Assembly (NCBI GenBank): GCA_050732875.1
Contig: JBOHRQ010000008.1
Location: 1-64,000 of the forward strand
Reading direction: 5' to 3'
Source of the DNA: DASRVA01 sp050732875
GTDB taxonomy: Bacteria > Gemmatimonadota > Gemmatimonadetes > JACCXV01 > JAHWKZ01
Length of the DNA: 64,000 nucleotides
This document shows positions 22,843 through 31,512 of this stretch, piece after piece (positions within the stretch are counted from its first letter, which is position 1; each line of letters begins with the position of its first letter). The notes beneath the pieces were generated by a model, which made no database searches, was not told where the DNA came from, and was given only the letters and a program-made list of their open reading frames with translations. A program made the position numbers and the translations under genes.

Positions 22843-23520
22843 ATGTCGACGCCGATCGTCCCGCGGTCGACCCGACCGGTCCGGCGCCGGTACGACCGGC
22901 TGGCGGAGGTCTACGACCGGCGCTGGGCGACGTACCTCGTGGCCAGCGTCCAGAAGACCCTGCACCGAGCGGATGTCCGGGAAGACGATGCGATCCTGGA
23001 CGTCGGGTGCGGGACGGGAGCCCTGCTGGAGGCGGTCGCGACCCGCGTCCCCGGTGCCCGGCTGGTGGGGGTCGACCTGAGCCCGGCCATGCTGGCGGTC
23101 GCGCGCCGCAAGCTGGGAGACCGGGCCTCGCTGGTCGCGGGCGAGGCCGGCCGCCTGCCCTTCCCGGATCATCATTTCGATCTGATTCTCTCCTCGAGCT
23201 CCCTTCACTACTGGCCCGATCCCGCCGCGGGGCTGGCCGAGACCGCGCGCGTCCTGAAGGCCGGTGGAAGGGTCGTGATCACCGACTGGTGCGACGACTA
23301 CCTGGCCTGCCGCGTCGTCGACTTCCTCCTTCGGATTCTCGAACCCGCCCATCACCGGACCTACGGCACGAAGGCCTGCGAACGGCTCCTCCGGGAGGCC
23401 GGATTCGAAGAAATCCAGGTCGAGCGCTACCGGATCGGCCGGCTGTGGGGTCTCATGACGGCTACGGGATTTCGCGGGGCGAACGGTCGCGCGGCGCCTC
23501 ATAGGTCCGCGCAGCCGTGA
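22843..23520 (+). CDS. Class I SAM-dependent methyltransferase
   Basis: The 225-residue product has motif I ILDVGCGTGALLEAVA near residue 47, motif II LVGVDLSPAML, and post-motif segments FDLILSSSSLHYWPDP and RVLKAGGRVVITDW. This is a standard Rossmann methyltransferase of the Methyltransf_11 type. The substrate cannot be told. It starts 9 bases after the Nudix stop; an AGGGAGG sits just before the ATG. The last 20 residues are basic and unlike the domain. Confidence 0.85.
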   Translation: MSTPIVPRSTRPVRRRYDRLAEVYDRRWATYLVASVQKTLHRADVREDDAILDVGCGTGALLEAVATRVPGARLVGVDLSPAMLAVARRKLGDRASLVAGEAGRLPFPDHHFDLILSSSSLHYWPDPAAGLAETARVLKAGGRVVITDWCDDYLACRVVDFLLRILEPAHHRTYGTKACERLLREAGFEEIQVERYRIGRLWGLMTATGFRGANGRAAPHRSAQP

Positions 23521-23650
23521 TCATCGCCGTGACGGAGCGAGCCAGTAGATCCAGTGGGCCGACCAGACATTGGCGAGAAGCGCTGGGCCCAACGAGCGCG
23601 CCAGGTTCATCGACCCTCTCGTCAGGGGGCCGCCCATCAACGCCGCCTGG
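23521..23650 (-). pseudogene. C-terminal fragment of an aquaporin
   Basis: The minus-strand translation GGPLTRGSMNLARSLGPALL, then WSAHWIYWLAP, matches the end of MIP-family channels (GGPLTGxSMNPARSFGPA, then WxxHWVYWxGP). The channel-lining NPA is NLA here. The reading frame stops just after YWLAPSRR, before the last helix should end, and nothing channel-like lies upstream in any frame. This is a remnant of a water or glycerol channel gene next to the metal-efflux locus. Confidence 0.75.
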
Positions 23651-23743
23651 CTGGGTTCTGGGGGATGCACTCGCCGGATGGCTATTTTGGCCCTGGGTCC
23701 GGTAGCCATGGAGGCATGCGAACGCCGCCCCTTCGCGCACGTG

Positions 23744-23771
23744 TTGACGCGACTCCCCGACGATCTATCTT
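23744..23771 (+). promoter_or_regulatory. Promoter of the Cus-type efflux unit
   Basis: TTGACG (23744-23749), 16-base spacer, TATCTT (23766-23771), with the first start codon 11 bases downstream at 23782. A good sigma-70-type promoter, likely driving the secreted small protein and possibly the efflux genes behind it. No CsoR-like palindrome is visible here. Confidence 0.6.
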
Positions 23772-23781
23772 GAAAGACACA

Positions 23782-24126
23782 ATGTCTCGCAGACCGATCC
23801 CCCGCCTCGCGCTCCTCGCGATCTTCGGGCTCTCCCTGACGGCTCCCTGCTTCGCCATGGGAATGCAGGGCGACGTCCCGATGGAGACCATGAACGGATG
23901 TGCGAACGGGGAAGCTCCGCGGGCCGATTTCGTCTGCGCGACGAGCTTCAAGCCCGCGCCACCGGCCGATGGGCTTCGGCCGGCCACGCTCACGGTCGCG
24001 AGGGCTCCGTTGGAGCCGCAGGCCGTGCTATCCACGAGCAGCGGCGTCGACCCTTCCGGGGCGAACCCCAGCGCGCGAAACCAAGGCCCGCCGACCTATC
24101 TGCTTCATAGCGTCTTCCTGATCTAG
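23782..24126 (+). CDS. Small secreted protein leading the metal-efflux operon
   Basis: The 114-residue product has a signal peptide (RRPIPRLALLAIFGLSLTAPCFA), then a Met-rich stretch (MGMQGDVPMETMNGCANG) and two Cys residues. It ends LLHSVFLI. Met-rich segments suit Cu(I)/Ag(I) binding in the periplasm. I do not know a family name. The ATG at 23782 lies close behind a good promoter. It precedes the TolC-like gene by 92 bases on the same strand, so it is probably the first gene of the efflux unit. Confidence 0.6.
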   Translation: MSRRPIPRLALLAIFGLSLTAPCFAMGMQGDVPMETMNGCANGEAPRADFVCATSFKPAPPADGLRPATLTVARAPLEPQAVLSTSSGVDPSGANPSARNQGPPTYLLHSVFLI

Positions 24127-24218
24127 CTGCCTCCAGCAACGCGTTCTTTTCCCGCGACCGGCCGTCTCCTGCGGCCCGCGCGGGGAGTGGCTTCGTGTCT
24201 CTGCGGAGGTAAGTCATC

Positions 24219-25562
24219 GTGAAAGCACACCCGAAGGCCCCGGCGATCGTGACCGGGATCCTCCTGATCTTCCTGACCGGGCCTCGCCTGGGAGCGGGGC
24301 AGGAGGCCCCAGCCACGCGCCTGGAAGCTCTCCTCGAGATCGCGCGGACCGAAAGCCCCGAGATCGAGGCCGCGGCCCAGGCGGTGGAGGCGGCCCGAGC
24401 CCGTGCGCGAGCCGCCGGGCTTCTCCCCGATCCGACGCTCGGTGTCGGGCTCGTCAACGTGCTCGTCTCAGATCCTCTCTCCTCCGAGGACTTCATGACG
24501 ATGCGCATGGTCCAGATCGGCCAGCGTATGCCGTATCCCGGCAAGCTCGATCTCGAGCGCGAGGCGGCCCGCTGGGACCTGGCGGCGGCCGAGGCGGAGC
24601 GGGAACGAGTGGAGCTGGAGGTCGTCGCGTCCATCCAGCGGGACTATTACGAGATCTTCCTCATCGACCGGGCGCTCGAGATCGTGCGCCACAACCGCGC
24701 GCTCCTCGGCGACTTCCTATCGGTGACCCAAGCGCGCTACGGTGTCGGCACCGGCAGCCAGCAGGACGTGCTGAAGGCGCAGGTCGAGCAGAGCCGGCTC
24801 GGGAACGAGGTGCTCGCGCTCCATGAGCGCCGCGAGGAGGCGCTCGCCAAACTGAACGCTCTCCTCGCCCGCCCCAGCCGGACACCGCTCGGCGAGCTCT
24901 CGATCCCCGATCACGTCATCGCAGCGGCTCTTCCCGAGCCCGATGCAGAAGTCCGCTTCACGGCCGCCGCTCTGGAAGAGTCGGACGGAGGGCCGATCCC
25001 CGCTCTCGGGACCTTGCAGAGTCGGGCGGAGGCGGAGAACCCGATGCTGAGGGCCCACGCGGCACGGATCGCCTCCCAGCGCGCCCAGGCCGAGCTGGCG
25101 GGGAAAGCGGTGCTGCCGGATTTCGACCTGTCGGTAGGCTACGGTCAACGCGGCGGGCGCGAGGACATGATCACGGCGATGGTCTCGGTGCCGATCCCGA
25201 TCTTCAAGGCGAAGAAGCAGGACGCGCTGGCGGCGGCGGAGCGCTCCGAGCTCGCGAGCTTGGAAGCCCGGCACAGCGCGATGGTGAACGGCATCCACGC
25301 TGAGGTCGCGGATCTCCACGCCTCGCTCGTCCGAGCCCGCAATCAGCTCGCGCTCCTGAAGGAGGGGATCCTGCCCCAGGCCCGGGCTTCGCTCGAGTCG
25401 GCGGTGGCTGGCTACCCGGTCGCGAGAGTCGACTTCCTGACTCTGATCGACAACCAGGCGACGCTCTTCCGTCACGAGATCGACTACTACCGGCTCCTGA
25501 GCAAATTCGCGCAGGATCTGGCCGAGCTGGAGCGGGTGGTCGGAGGCGAGGTGCTGCGATGA
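24219..25562 (+). CDS. cusC: Outer-membrane factor of metal RND pump (CusC/TolC family)
   Basis: The 447-residue product has a signal peptide and the two TolC-type repeats of long coiled-coil helices (around residues 45-200 and 270-440). ARYGVGTGSQQDVLKAQVE and YPVARVDFLTLIDNQ are typical OEP segments. It forms the outer-membrane exit duct of a tripartite pump. The GTG start at 24219 has GGAGG about 9 bases upstream. Its stop overlaps the adaptor start (ATGA). Assignment to copper/silver export follows from the CusA-type partner. Confidence 0.85.
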   Translation: MKAHPKAPAIVTGILLIFLTGPRLGAGQEAPATRLEALLEIARTESPEIEAAAQAVEAARARARAAGLLPDPTLGVGLVNVLVSDPLSSEDFMTMRMVQIGQRMPYPGKLDLEREAARWDLAAAEAERERVELEVVASIQRDYYEIFLIDRALEIVRHNRALLGDFLSVTQARYGVGTGSQQDVLKAQVEQSRLGNEVLALHERREEALAKLNALLARPSRTPLGELSIPDHVIAAALPEPDAEVRFTAAALEESDGGPIPALGTLQSRAEAENPMLRAHAARIASQRAQAELAGKAVLPDFDLSVGYGQRGGREDMITAMVSVPIPIFKAKKQDALAAAERSELASLEARHSAMVNGIHAEVADLHASLVRARNQLALLKEGILPQARASLESAVAGYPVARVDFLTLIDNQATLFRHEIDYYRLLSKFAQDLAELERVVGGEVLR

Positions 25563-26785
25563 GCGGAGACCGGCGGGGCTCCAGATCCACGATCGCGATC
25601 GTGGTCGTTGCGGCGCTGATCGCCGCCGCGGTCCTCACGTTCAGCATGTTGGCCAAGCAAGGGGGAAAGGACACGGTGCCGGGCGTGGCGGACGGCGTGC
25701 AGAACGGCGAGTCGATGGCCGGGATGGAAGGAATGGGAATGGGGGAGGGGGGGACCGTCCGCCTCACGGCCGACCAGATCCAAAACTTCGGCGTCACGTT
25801 CGGAGCGGCCGAGGTCCGGCAGCTCCAGAAGTCGATCCGCGCCGTGGGTTTCGTCGACTTCGACGAGACCCAGATGGCGTACGTGGCGCCCAAGTTCGGA
25901 GGCTACGTCGAGCGGCTCTACGTGGACTTCACCGGACAGCTGGTCTCACGCGGCCAGCCGCTCCTCGAGATCTACTCGCCCGAGCTCGTCTCGGCGCAGG
26001 AGGAGCTGCTCCTCGCGCGAAGCCTGAAAGAGAAGATCGGCGAGAGCCGTGTCGAGGGTGTGGCCGTGGGATCGACCGATCTCCTGGAGTCCGCGATGCG
26101 GCGCCTCCGCTACTGGGACATCTCCCAGGCCCAAATCGAGCAGGTTCTCGAAACGGGGCAGGTGCAGAAGACGCTCACTCTGCACGCGCCGGTTTCGGGG
26201 ATCGTCATGGAGAAGGACGTCCTCGAGGGCCAGGCGGTCCAGCCCGGCGACAACCTCTACATGATCGCCGACCTCTCGGAGGTGTGGGTCGAGGCCGAGC
26301 TCTTCGAGGCCGACGCCGCGCTGGTCGAGGAGGGAATGCCGGCCGCGATCGAGGTCGCGGCGCTGCCCGGTCGCACGTTCGAGGGCCGGATCGAATACGT
26401 CTATCCGACTCTCAAGGAGGCGACGCGGTCGATGACCGCCCGGATCGCCCTTCCCAACCCTGGCGGACGCCTCAAGCCCGGCATGTACGCGACGGTCCGG
26501 CTGGAGAAGGACCTCGGCCAGATTCTCGCGGTCCCACGCTCGGCGGTCGTGAGGACGGGCGAGAAGGCGATCGCCTTCGTGGACGCGGGCAGCGGCCGGC
26601 TGATGCCCCACGAGCTGACGCTGGGCATCACGGGCGAGCGGTACGTCGAGGTCCTCGAGGGCCTCGATCCGGGCACCCGCGTCGTGACCAGCGCCCAGTA
26701 CCTGCTGGACAGCGAGTCCAACCTGGCCGAGGTCATGCGGGCGATGATGGCCCAGATGAGCCTGCCCGACATGCAGGATGACTGA
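25559..26785 (+). CDS. cusB: Periplasmic adaptor of metal RND pump (CusB-like)
   Basis: The 408-residue membrane-fusion protein has an N-terminal membrane anchor (STIAIVVVAALIAAAVLTF) and a Met-rich segment (MAGMEGMGMGEGG). A lipoyl/barrel-sandwich half begins QMAYVAPKFGGYVERLYVD. The second half has LTLHAPVSGIVMEKDVLEG, and beta-barrel regions lead to SAQYLLDSESNLAEV. Met residues near the N-terminus carry Cu(I)/Ag(I) in CusB; here the Met cluster is in the right place. The ATG overlaps the previous stop, and cusA begins 3 bases after its own stop. Confidence 0.88.
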   Translation: MSGDRRGSRSTIAIVVVAALIAAAVLTFSMLAKQGGKDTVPGVADGVQNGESMAGMEGMGMGEGGTVRLTADQIQNFGVTFGAAEVRQLQKSIRAVGFVDFDETQMAYVAPKFGGYVERLYVDFTGQLVSRGQPLLEIYSPELVSAQEELLLARSLKEKIGESRVEGVAVGSTDLLESAMRRLRYWDISQAQIEQVLETGQVQKTLTLHAPVSGIVMEKDVLEGQAVQPGDNLYMIADLSEVWVEAELFEADAALVEEGMPAAIEVAALPGRTFEGRIEYVYPTLKEATRSMTARIALPNPGGRLKPGMYATVRLEKDLGQILAVPRSAVVRTGEKAIAFVDAGSGRLMPHELTLGITGERYVEVLEGLDPGTRVVTSAQYLLDSESNLAEVMRAMMAQMSLPDMQDD

Positions 26786-26788
26786 GCC

Positions 26789-29700
26789 ATGCTGAAGCGC
26801 GTCATCGAGTGGTCCATCCACAACAAGCTCCTCGTCCTTCTGGCAACGGCGGCGGTCGCCGTCTTCGGCCTCGCGGCGATGCTGACGACGCCGGTCGACG
26901 CGATCCCCGACCTTTCCGACGTCCAGGTCATCATCGTGACTGACTGGGCGGGCCAGGCGCCCCAGGTGATCGAGGATCAGGTCACCTATCCCCTGTCGAC
27001 CGAGATGATCAAGGTGCCGCGCACGAAGTTCGTCCGCGGCGTGAGCCAGTTCGGCCGCTCGTACGTCTACGTCGTCTTCGAGGACGACGTGGACCTCTAC
27101 TGGGCGCGCTCGCGGGTGCTCGAGTACCTGAACACGGTCCGGGACAGGCTGCCGGCGGCGGTCCAACCGCAGCTCGGCCCCGACGCCACGGGGGTCGGAT
27201 GGGTTTACCAGTATCTCCTCGTCGACACGACCGGCACCTACAACCTGGCTCAGCTCCGCTCGCTCCAGGACTGGACCGTTCGCTTCCAGCTTCAGGCGGT
27301 CGACGGAGTGGCCGAAGTGGCCACCCTCGGCGGCTTCGAGAAGCAGTACCAGGTCGACATCGTCCCGGAGCGGTTGCTGGCCTACGGCATCCCGGTCTCG
27401 CAGATCGTCCAGGCGATCCGGGAATCGAACCAGGACGTGGGCGCGCGCGCCATCGAGCTCGGCGGCGCGGAATTCATGGTGCGCGGCCTGGGGTACATCG
27501 GCGGCCTCGAGGACATCCGGGCGATCTCGGTCGGGTCGACCCCCGCGGGAGTACCCCTGACGGTGGACGATGTCGCCGACGTCCATCCGGGCCCGCAGGA
27601 GCGCCGAGGGATCGCCGATCTCAGCGGCAAGGGCGAGGTCGTAACCGGCTTCGTCGTCATGCGCTACGGCGAGAACCCGCTGGCCGTCATCGAAGCGGTG
27701 GAAGAGAAGATACGCGAGGTCGAGAAGGGGCTGCCGGCGGGCGTGACGATCGTGGCCGGCTACGATCGCAGCAACCTGATCCATCGCGCGATCGACACGC
27801 TCAAGGAGAAGCTCCTCGAGGAGTCGGTGATCGTCGCCCTGGTCGCGATGGCGTTTCTCCTCCACGCCCGCTCGGCGCTGGTCGCGATCGTGACCCTGCC
27901 GCTCGGGATCCTCATGGCGTTCATCGCCATGCGCTGGCTCGGAGTCAACGCGAACATCATGAGTCTGGGCGGGATCGCGATCGCGATCGGGGCCATGGTC
28001 GACGCGGCGATCGTCATGATCGAGAACATGCACAAGCACATCGAGCGGAACGAACGCGAGGGCGGGCGCCTGTCCATCTGGCAAATGGCCGCCGACAGCG
28101 CCGGCGAGGTCGGTCCGTCGCTCTTCTTCTCGCTCCTCATCATCACGGTGAGCTTCGTTCCTGTCTTCGCGCTGACCGGCCAGTCGGGACGCCTCTTCGA
28201 GCCGCTCGCCTGGACGAAGACGCTGGCGATGGCGGCGGCGAGCCTCCTCTCCGTCACCCTGGTCCCCGTCCTCATGGGGTACTTCATCCGCGGCCGGATC
28301 CGGGCCGAGGAGGAGAATCCGGTGAACCGCGCTCTCCTCCGGATGTACCGGCCGACGATCGGCTGGATCCTCGACCGGCGGAGCTGGGTGATCGTCGGTG
28401 CGGCGGCGCTCCTTCTCGTGACCGTCATTCCGTGGACTCGCCTCGGCTCCGAGTTCATGCCCCCCCTGAACGAGGGCGCGATCATGGACATGCCGTCCCT
28501 TTTCCCCGGCGTCGGAACGGCCCAGGCCCGGCGGATCTTCCAGCAGCGCGACTCCGCCATGGCGACCGTGCCCGAGGTCGAGATGGTGCTCGGCAAGATC
28601 GGCCGCGCAGAGTCGGCGACCGACGCCGCGCCCATGTCGATGATCGAATCGGTCGCGATCCTGAAGCCCGAAGAGGAGTGGCGTGAGGGAATGACGCAGG
28701 AGGAGATCGAGGCCGAGCTCGACCGCGTCACGAAGACGCCCGGTGTCGCCAACATGTGGTCGCAGCCGATCAAGAACCGGCTGGACATGCTGGCGACGGG
28801 GATCAAGACGCCGGTCGGGATCAAGGTCTTCGGGCCCGACCTGGCCACGCTAGAGCGGATCGGGAAGGAGATCGAAGGACTCCTTCCGACGGTCAAGGGG
28901 ACGCGCTCGGTCTACGCCGAACGGGCGGTCGGCGGCCGCTACCTGGAGATCGAGGTCGACCGGGCCACGATCGCACGCTACGGGCTCTCGGTCGAGGACG
29001 TCCAGGAAACGCTCATGACCGCGGTCGGCGGTGTGGAGGCGACCGAGACAATCGAGGGACGGGAGCGCTATACCGTCCTCGTCCGCTATCCTCGCGGCCT
29101 GCGGAACGATGCGGAGGCGATCGCCCGCGTGCTGGTTCCGACCCCGGCCGGCGCCCAGGTTCCGCTCGGGCAGCTCGCCGAGATCCGGTTCGATGACGGG
29201 CCGGACATGATCAAGAGCGAGGACGCACGGCTCAACTCGATCGTCTACGTCGACATCGGGGACCGCGACATCGGCTCCTACGTCGAGGAGGCGCGGGAGC
29301 TCCTCGACCGCTGGCTGGACCTTCCTCCAGGCTACACTCTCGAGTGGTCCGGCCAGTTCGAGTACATGCAGGAGGCCAACCGCAACCTTCGGTACATGGT
29401 CCCCGTCACGGTGGGGATCATCTTCCTCCTCCTCTTTCTAAACTTCGGCTCGCTCATCGAGAGCCTGATCGTGATGGTCTCGCTTCCGCTGGCACTGGTC
29501 GGCGGGGTGTGGCTCATGTGGGCGCTGGGGTACAACCTGAGCGTCGCGGCCGGTGTGGGGTTCATCGCGTTGGCCGGGGTCGCGGCCGAGATCGGAATCG
29601 TCATGCTCGTCTACCTCGACCAGGCCTACCACCGGGGCGTGCTGGCGGGCACGATGCGGGATCGGCGCGATGTCTTCGCGGCCGTGCGGGAGGGTGCTGG

Positions 29701-29977
29701 GGAGCGGGTCCGGCCGATCATGATGACCGCCACCGCGGTGATCGGCGGGCTCCTGCCGATCCTATGGGGCCACGGAACCGGCGCCAGCGTCATGAAGCGG
29801 ATCGCCGCGCCCATGGTCGGCGGGATGGTCTCGGTCACGGTGCTGGCGCTCCTCGTGATCCCCGCCCTGTACTCGTTCTGGCGCGAGCGTCAGCTAGTGC
29901 GGCAGAGCCGCCGCCAGCGGGTGACGGATGCGATGGGCGACGAAGCCGCCACACCGGCCCTCACAGGTCTATCTTGA
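26789..29977 (+). CDS. cusA: Heavy-metal RND pump, CusA/CzcA family
   Basis: The 1062-residue inner-membrane pump uses the proton gradient to export metal ions through CusB and CusC. It shows the HME-RND pattern: an N-terminal helix, DAIPDLSDVQVIIVTDW, a transmembrane block near residues 340-540 with MVDAAIVMIENMHKHIE, a second periplasmic domain with NMWSQPIKNRLDMLATGIK, and a final transmembrane block. The Met-containing porter segments and the CusB-like partner favour monovalent Cu/Ag, though CzcA-type divalent export cannot be excluded. Confidence 0.9.
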   Translation: MLKRVIEWSIHNKLLVLLATAAVAVFGLAAMLTTPVDAIPDLSDVQVIIVTDWAGQAPQVIEDQVTYPLSTEMIKVPRTKFVRGVSQFGRSYVYVVFEDDVDLYWARSRVLEYLNTVRDRLPAAVQPQLGPDATGVGWVYQYLLVDTTGTYNLAQLRSLQDWTVRFQLQAVDGVAEVATLGGFEKQYQVDIVPERLLAYGIPVSQIVQAIRESNQDVGARAIELGGAEFMVRGLGYIGGLEDIRAISVGSTPAGVPLTVDDVADVHPGPQERRGIADLSGKGEVVTGFVVMRYGENPLAVIEAVEEKIREVEKGLPAGVTIVAGYDRSNLIHRAIDTLKEKLLEESVIVALVAMAFLLHARSALVAIVTLPLGILMAFIAMRWLGVNANIMSLGGIAIAIGAMVDAAIVMIENMHKHIERNEREGGRLSIWQMAADSAGEVGPSLFFSLLIITVSFVPVFALTGQSGRLFEPLAWTKTLAMAAASLLSVTLVPVLMGYFIRGRIRAEEENPVNRALLRMYRPTIGWILDRRSWVIVGAAALLLVTVIPWTRLGSEFMPPLNEGAIMDMPSLFPGVGTAQARRIFQQRDSAMATVPEVEMVLGKIGRAESATDAAPMSMIESVAILKPEEEWREGMTQEEIEAELDRVTKTPGVANMWSQPIKNRLDMLATGIKTPVGIKVFGPDLATLERIGKEIEGLLPTVKGTRSVYAERAVGGRYLEIEVDRATIARYGLSVEDVQETLMTAVGGVEATETIEGRERYTVLVRYPRGLRNDAEAIARVLVPTPAGAQVPLGQLAEIRFDDGPDMIKSEDARLNSIVYVDIGDRDIGSYVEEARELLDRWLDLPPGYTLEWSGQFEYMQEANRNLRYMVPVTVGIIFLLLFLNFGSLIESLIVMVSLPLALVGGVWLMWALGYNLSVAAGVGFIALAGVAAEIGIVMLVYLDQAYHRGVLAGTMRDRRDVFAAVREGAGERVRPIMMTATAVIGGLLPILWGHGTGASVMKRIAAPMVGGMVSVTVLALLVIPALYSFWRERQLVRQSRRQRVTDAMGDEAATPALTGLS

Positions 29978-30093
29978 CCTGGGACAGGCGGGCCTCAAAG
30001 AACCGCGTGAGCGCCTCGCACAGCGCGATCCGCACTCCTGGCTTCGTGCTCGAGCTATCGAAGCGACTGCGCGAGGCGAGATTCACGGCGCAA

Positions 30094-30587
30094 TCAAGTC
30101 AGAATCCCCGACTTCTGATAGATTGGGGTCTTCCAAACCGTCGCGACGGCTCTCATCCGGAACCGCCTCTTCAGGTATTGTTCGATCGCGGCGACGTAGC
30201 GCGGGAAGACCTCCCGTGCCTTGCCGACTGCCTGCAGGATGATCCCGTCGTCGATGTTCTCGTACTCGTGGATGATTCGGTTTCGAAGGCCGGCGGACGG
30301 GGGCAGGGATTCTGCAAGTTGGCTTGGAATCACCTTCTCACGTCCCACGGCGATAAAGCTCTCGAAGTAGTCCAGGGGAGTCTTCGCGTCCCGGTCGCGC
30401 AGGATGTGCAGGTTGATATCGACGGCCGCTTCGACAGTTTCCTGGAGGGCGCGCTCCGTACCTTTCAGCCGGAAGAAGTCCCCGATGTACTCCTCCAGCG
30501 TGAGTCCCTCAATCCCTCGAGATGATCCACATTTCTGCCTATAACGGCGAGCTTCCGCCGCACCATGGCTGCGTCCAGTGGGGTCAC
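30094..30587 (-). pseudogene. hepT: HepT-like HEPN toxin, disrupted by a one-base deletion
   Basis: The two halves lie in different frames. The first, from a GTG at 30587 (or ATG at 30566), reads DAAMVRRKLAVIGRNVDHLE then GLRD. The second reads LTLEEYIGDFFRLKGTERAL and contains the HEPN motif LRNRIIHEYENID (Rx4HxY). Adding one base near 30503 (GACTC to GACCTC) restores LEGLRDLTLEEY, the normal HepT sequence. HepT is an mRNA-cleaving toxin neutralised by AMPylation of the HxY tyrosine by MntA. Its start overlaps the mntA stop (GTGA), the usual arrangement. Sequencing error cannot be excluded. Confidence 0.75.
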
Positions 30588-31018
30588 GTCCGTTCCGCTG
30601 TTCGCCCGATGAAGTCAAGAACCTCTTCTCGCTCCGCCAGGCGGAACTTCCTGGTGTCGGCGTACCGACGGACCGCCAGCGAGCAGAAGCGAGCGAATGC
30701 TCCCGATTCGGCCTCGTACAGTGGCAATCCGTCCTTTGCCACGAACATCATGAGGAGCGGATCGGCCCGGCGGAGGTCTGCGATGTCGACTTCCTGGACT
30801 CCGAGCACCTGGATAAAACGATTCGTCGCATGCACCGTGTCGAGCTCATCACGCGAGACGATCGCCAGGTCGATGTCTTCGGTGAACGCTTCATTGCGTG
30901 CCGTGGATCCGAACAGGATGATCAGACGGACCTCGAGCTCGCGTCCGATCTCGTTGGCCGCAACCCGGAGACGCTCAATCGAAACGGTAGGGCTCGGAGG
31001 TTTCATCTCGCGCTGCAT
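30584..31018 (-). CDS. mntA: Minimal nucleotidyltransferase antitoxin, MntA type
   Basis: The 144-residue product has the nucleotidyltransferase signature FGSTARNEAFTEDIDLAI, where GS and the DxD pair bind the nucleotide and Mg, and a later third Asp in QEVDIADLRRADPLL. MntA proteins AMPylate HepT and silence it. The C-terminal FIGRTAERT runs directly into hepT. The start could be the ATG at 31018 or at 31006; neither has a strong ribosome site. Base composition is lower in G+C than the flanking efflux genes, consistent with acquisition. Confidence 0.82.
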   Translation of the reverse strand: MQREMKPPSPTVSIERLRVAANEIGRELEVRLIILFGSTARNEAFTEDIDLAIVSRDELDTVHATNRFIQVLGVQEVDIADLRRADPLLMMFVAKDGLPLYEAESGAFARFCSLAVRRYADTRKFRLAEREEVLDFIGRTAERT

Positions 31019-31166
31019 GATGCTTGAAGATACTATGCGGAGGAGGAACAAGGATCGGCTGCCCTCGACGCCGCTCACTCCTCGTGGGGCGGTGAGTCGG
31101 TTCCTTCATGCGGCGGGCTCCGTCCTGGCGATCATCGTCGGTAGGGAGCCGCCGGCGGTGGTCCTC

Positions 31167-31195
31167 TTGACCTGGATACCCTACAATGGTATAGT
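31167..31195 (+). promoter_or_regulatory. csoR promoter with CsoR-type operator
   Basis: TTGACC (31167-31172), 17-base spacer, TATAGT (31190-31195), 8 bases before the csoR ATG. Inside lies ATACC-CTACAAT-GGTAT (31176-31192), an inverted repeat matching the ATACCn5-7GGTAT pattern of CsoR operators. CsoR bound here would block the polymerase; Cu(I) would release it, inducing csoR and copA. Confidence 0.8.
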
Positions 31196-31203
31196 ATAGA
31201 ATC

Positions 31204-31512
31204 ATGGTCCAGCGCAAGTCTCACGGATACGAACGGGCCCGGGTCAAGCCGGACCTGGAGAACCGCCTCAAGCGGATCGAGGGGCAGGTGCGGGGGGTCC
31301 AGCGGATGGTGGAGGAGGGCCGCTACTGCGTGGACATTCTGACCCAGATCGACGCCGTCACGGCGGCGCTCGCCCGGGTGCAGGACCGGATCCTCGAGGC
31401 CCATCTCAACCATTGCGTCATTGACGCCCTCGAAGGGAGCGACACCGCGAACGTACGAGAGAAAGTCGACGAGGTGGTCGGGCTGCTCAGGAAGTTCCGG
31501 CGGACCGGATGA
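31204..31512 (+). CDS. csoR: Copper-sensing repressor CsoR
   Basis: The 102-residue helical DUF156 protein begins its conserved core at LENRLKRIEGQVRGVQRMVE. The Cu(I) ligands are all present with the spacing of mycobacterial CsoR: Cys42, His67 and Cys71 (25 and 4 residues apart), in RYCVDILTQ and AHLNHCVID. Apo-CsoR represses and Cu(I) relieves repression. A matching operator lies in its own promoter, and its stop overlaps the copA start (ATGA). FrmR- or RcnR-type sensing is unlikely with this ligand set. Confidence 0.93.
   Translation: MVQRKSHGYERARVKPDLENRLKRIEGQVRGVQRMVEEGRYCVDILTQIDAVTAALARVQDRILEAHLNHCVIDALEGSDTANVREKVDEVVGLLRKFRRTG

Noticed and set aside
25946..28084. 712-codon minus-strand frame
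   Set aside because: Antisense to cusB and cusA, whose protein motifs are complete; the minus translation is His/Asp/Arg-rich and featureless.
29958..30093. Minus-strand coding-like tail (RIALCEALTRFFEARLSQVKIDL read in two parts) after cusA
   Set aside because: No start, no recognised family, and it overlaps the cusA 3' end. Too weak to call a remnant.
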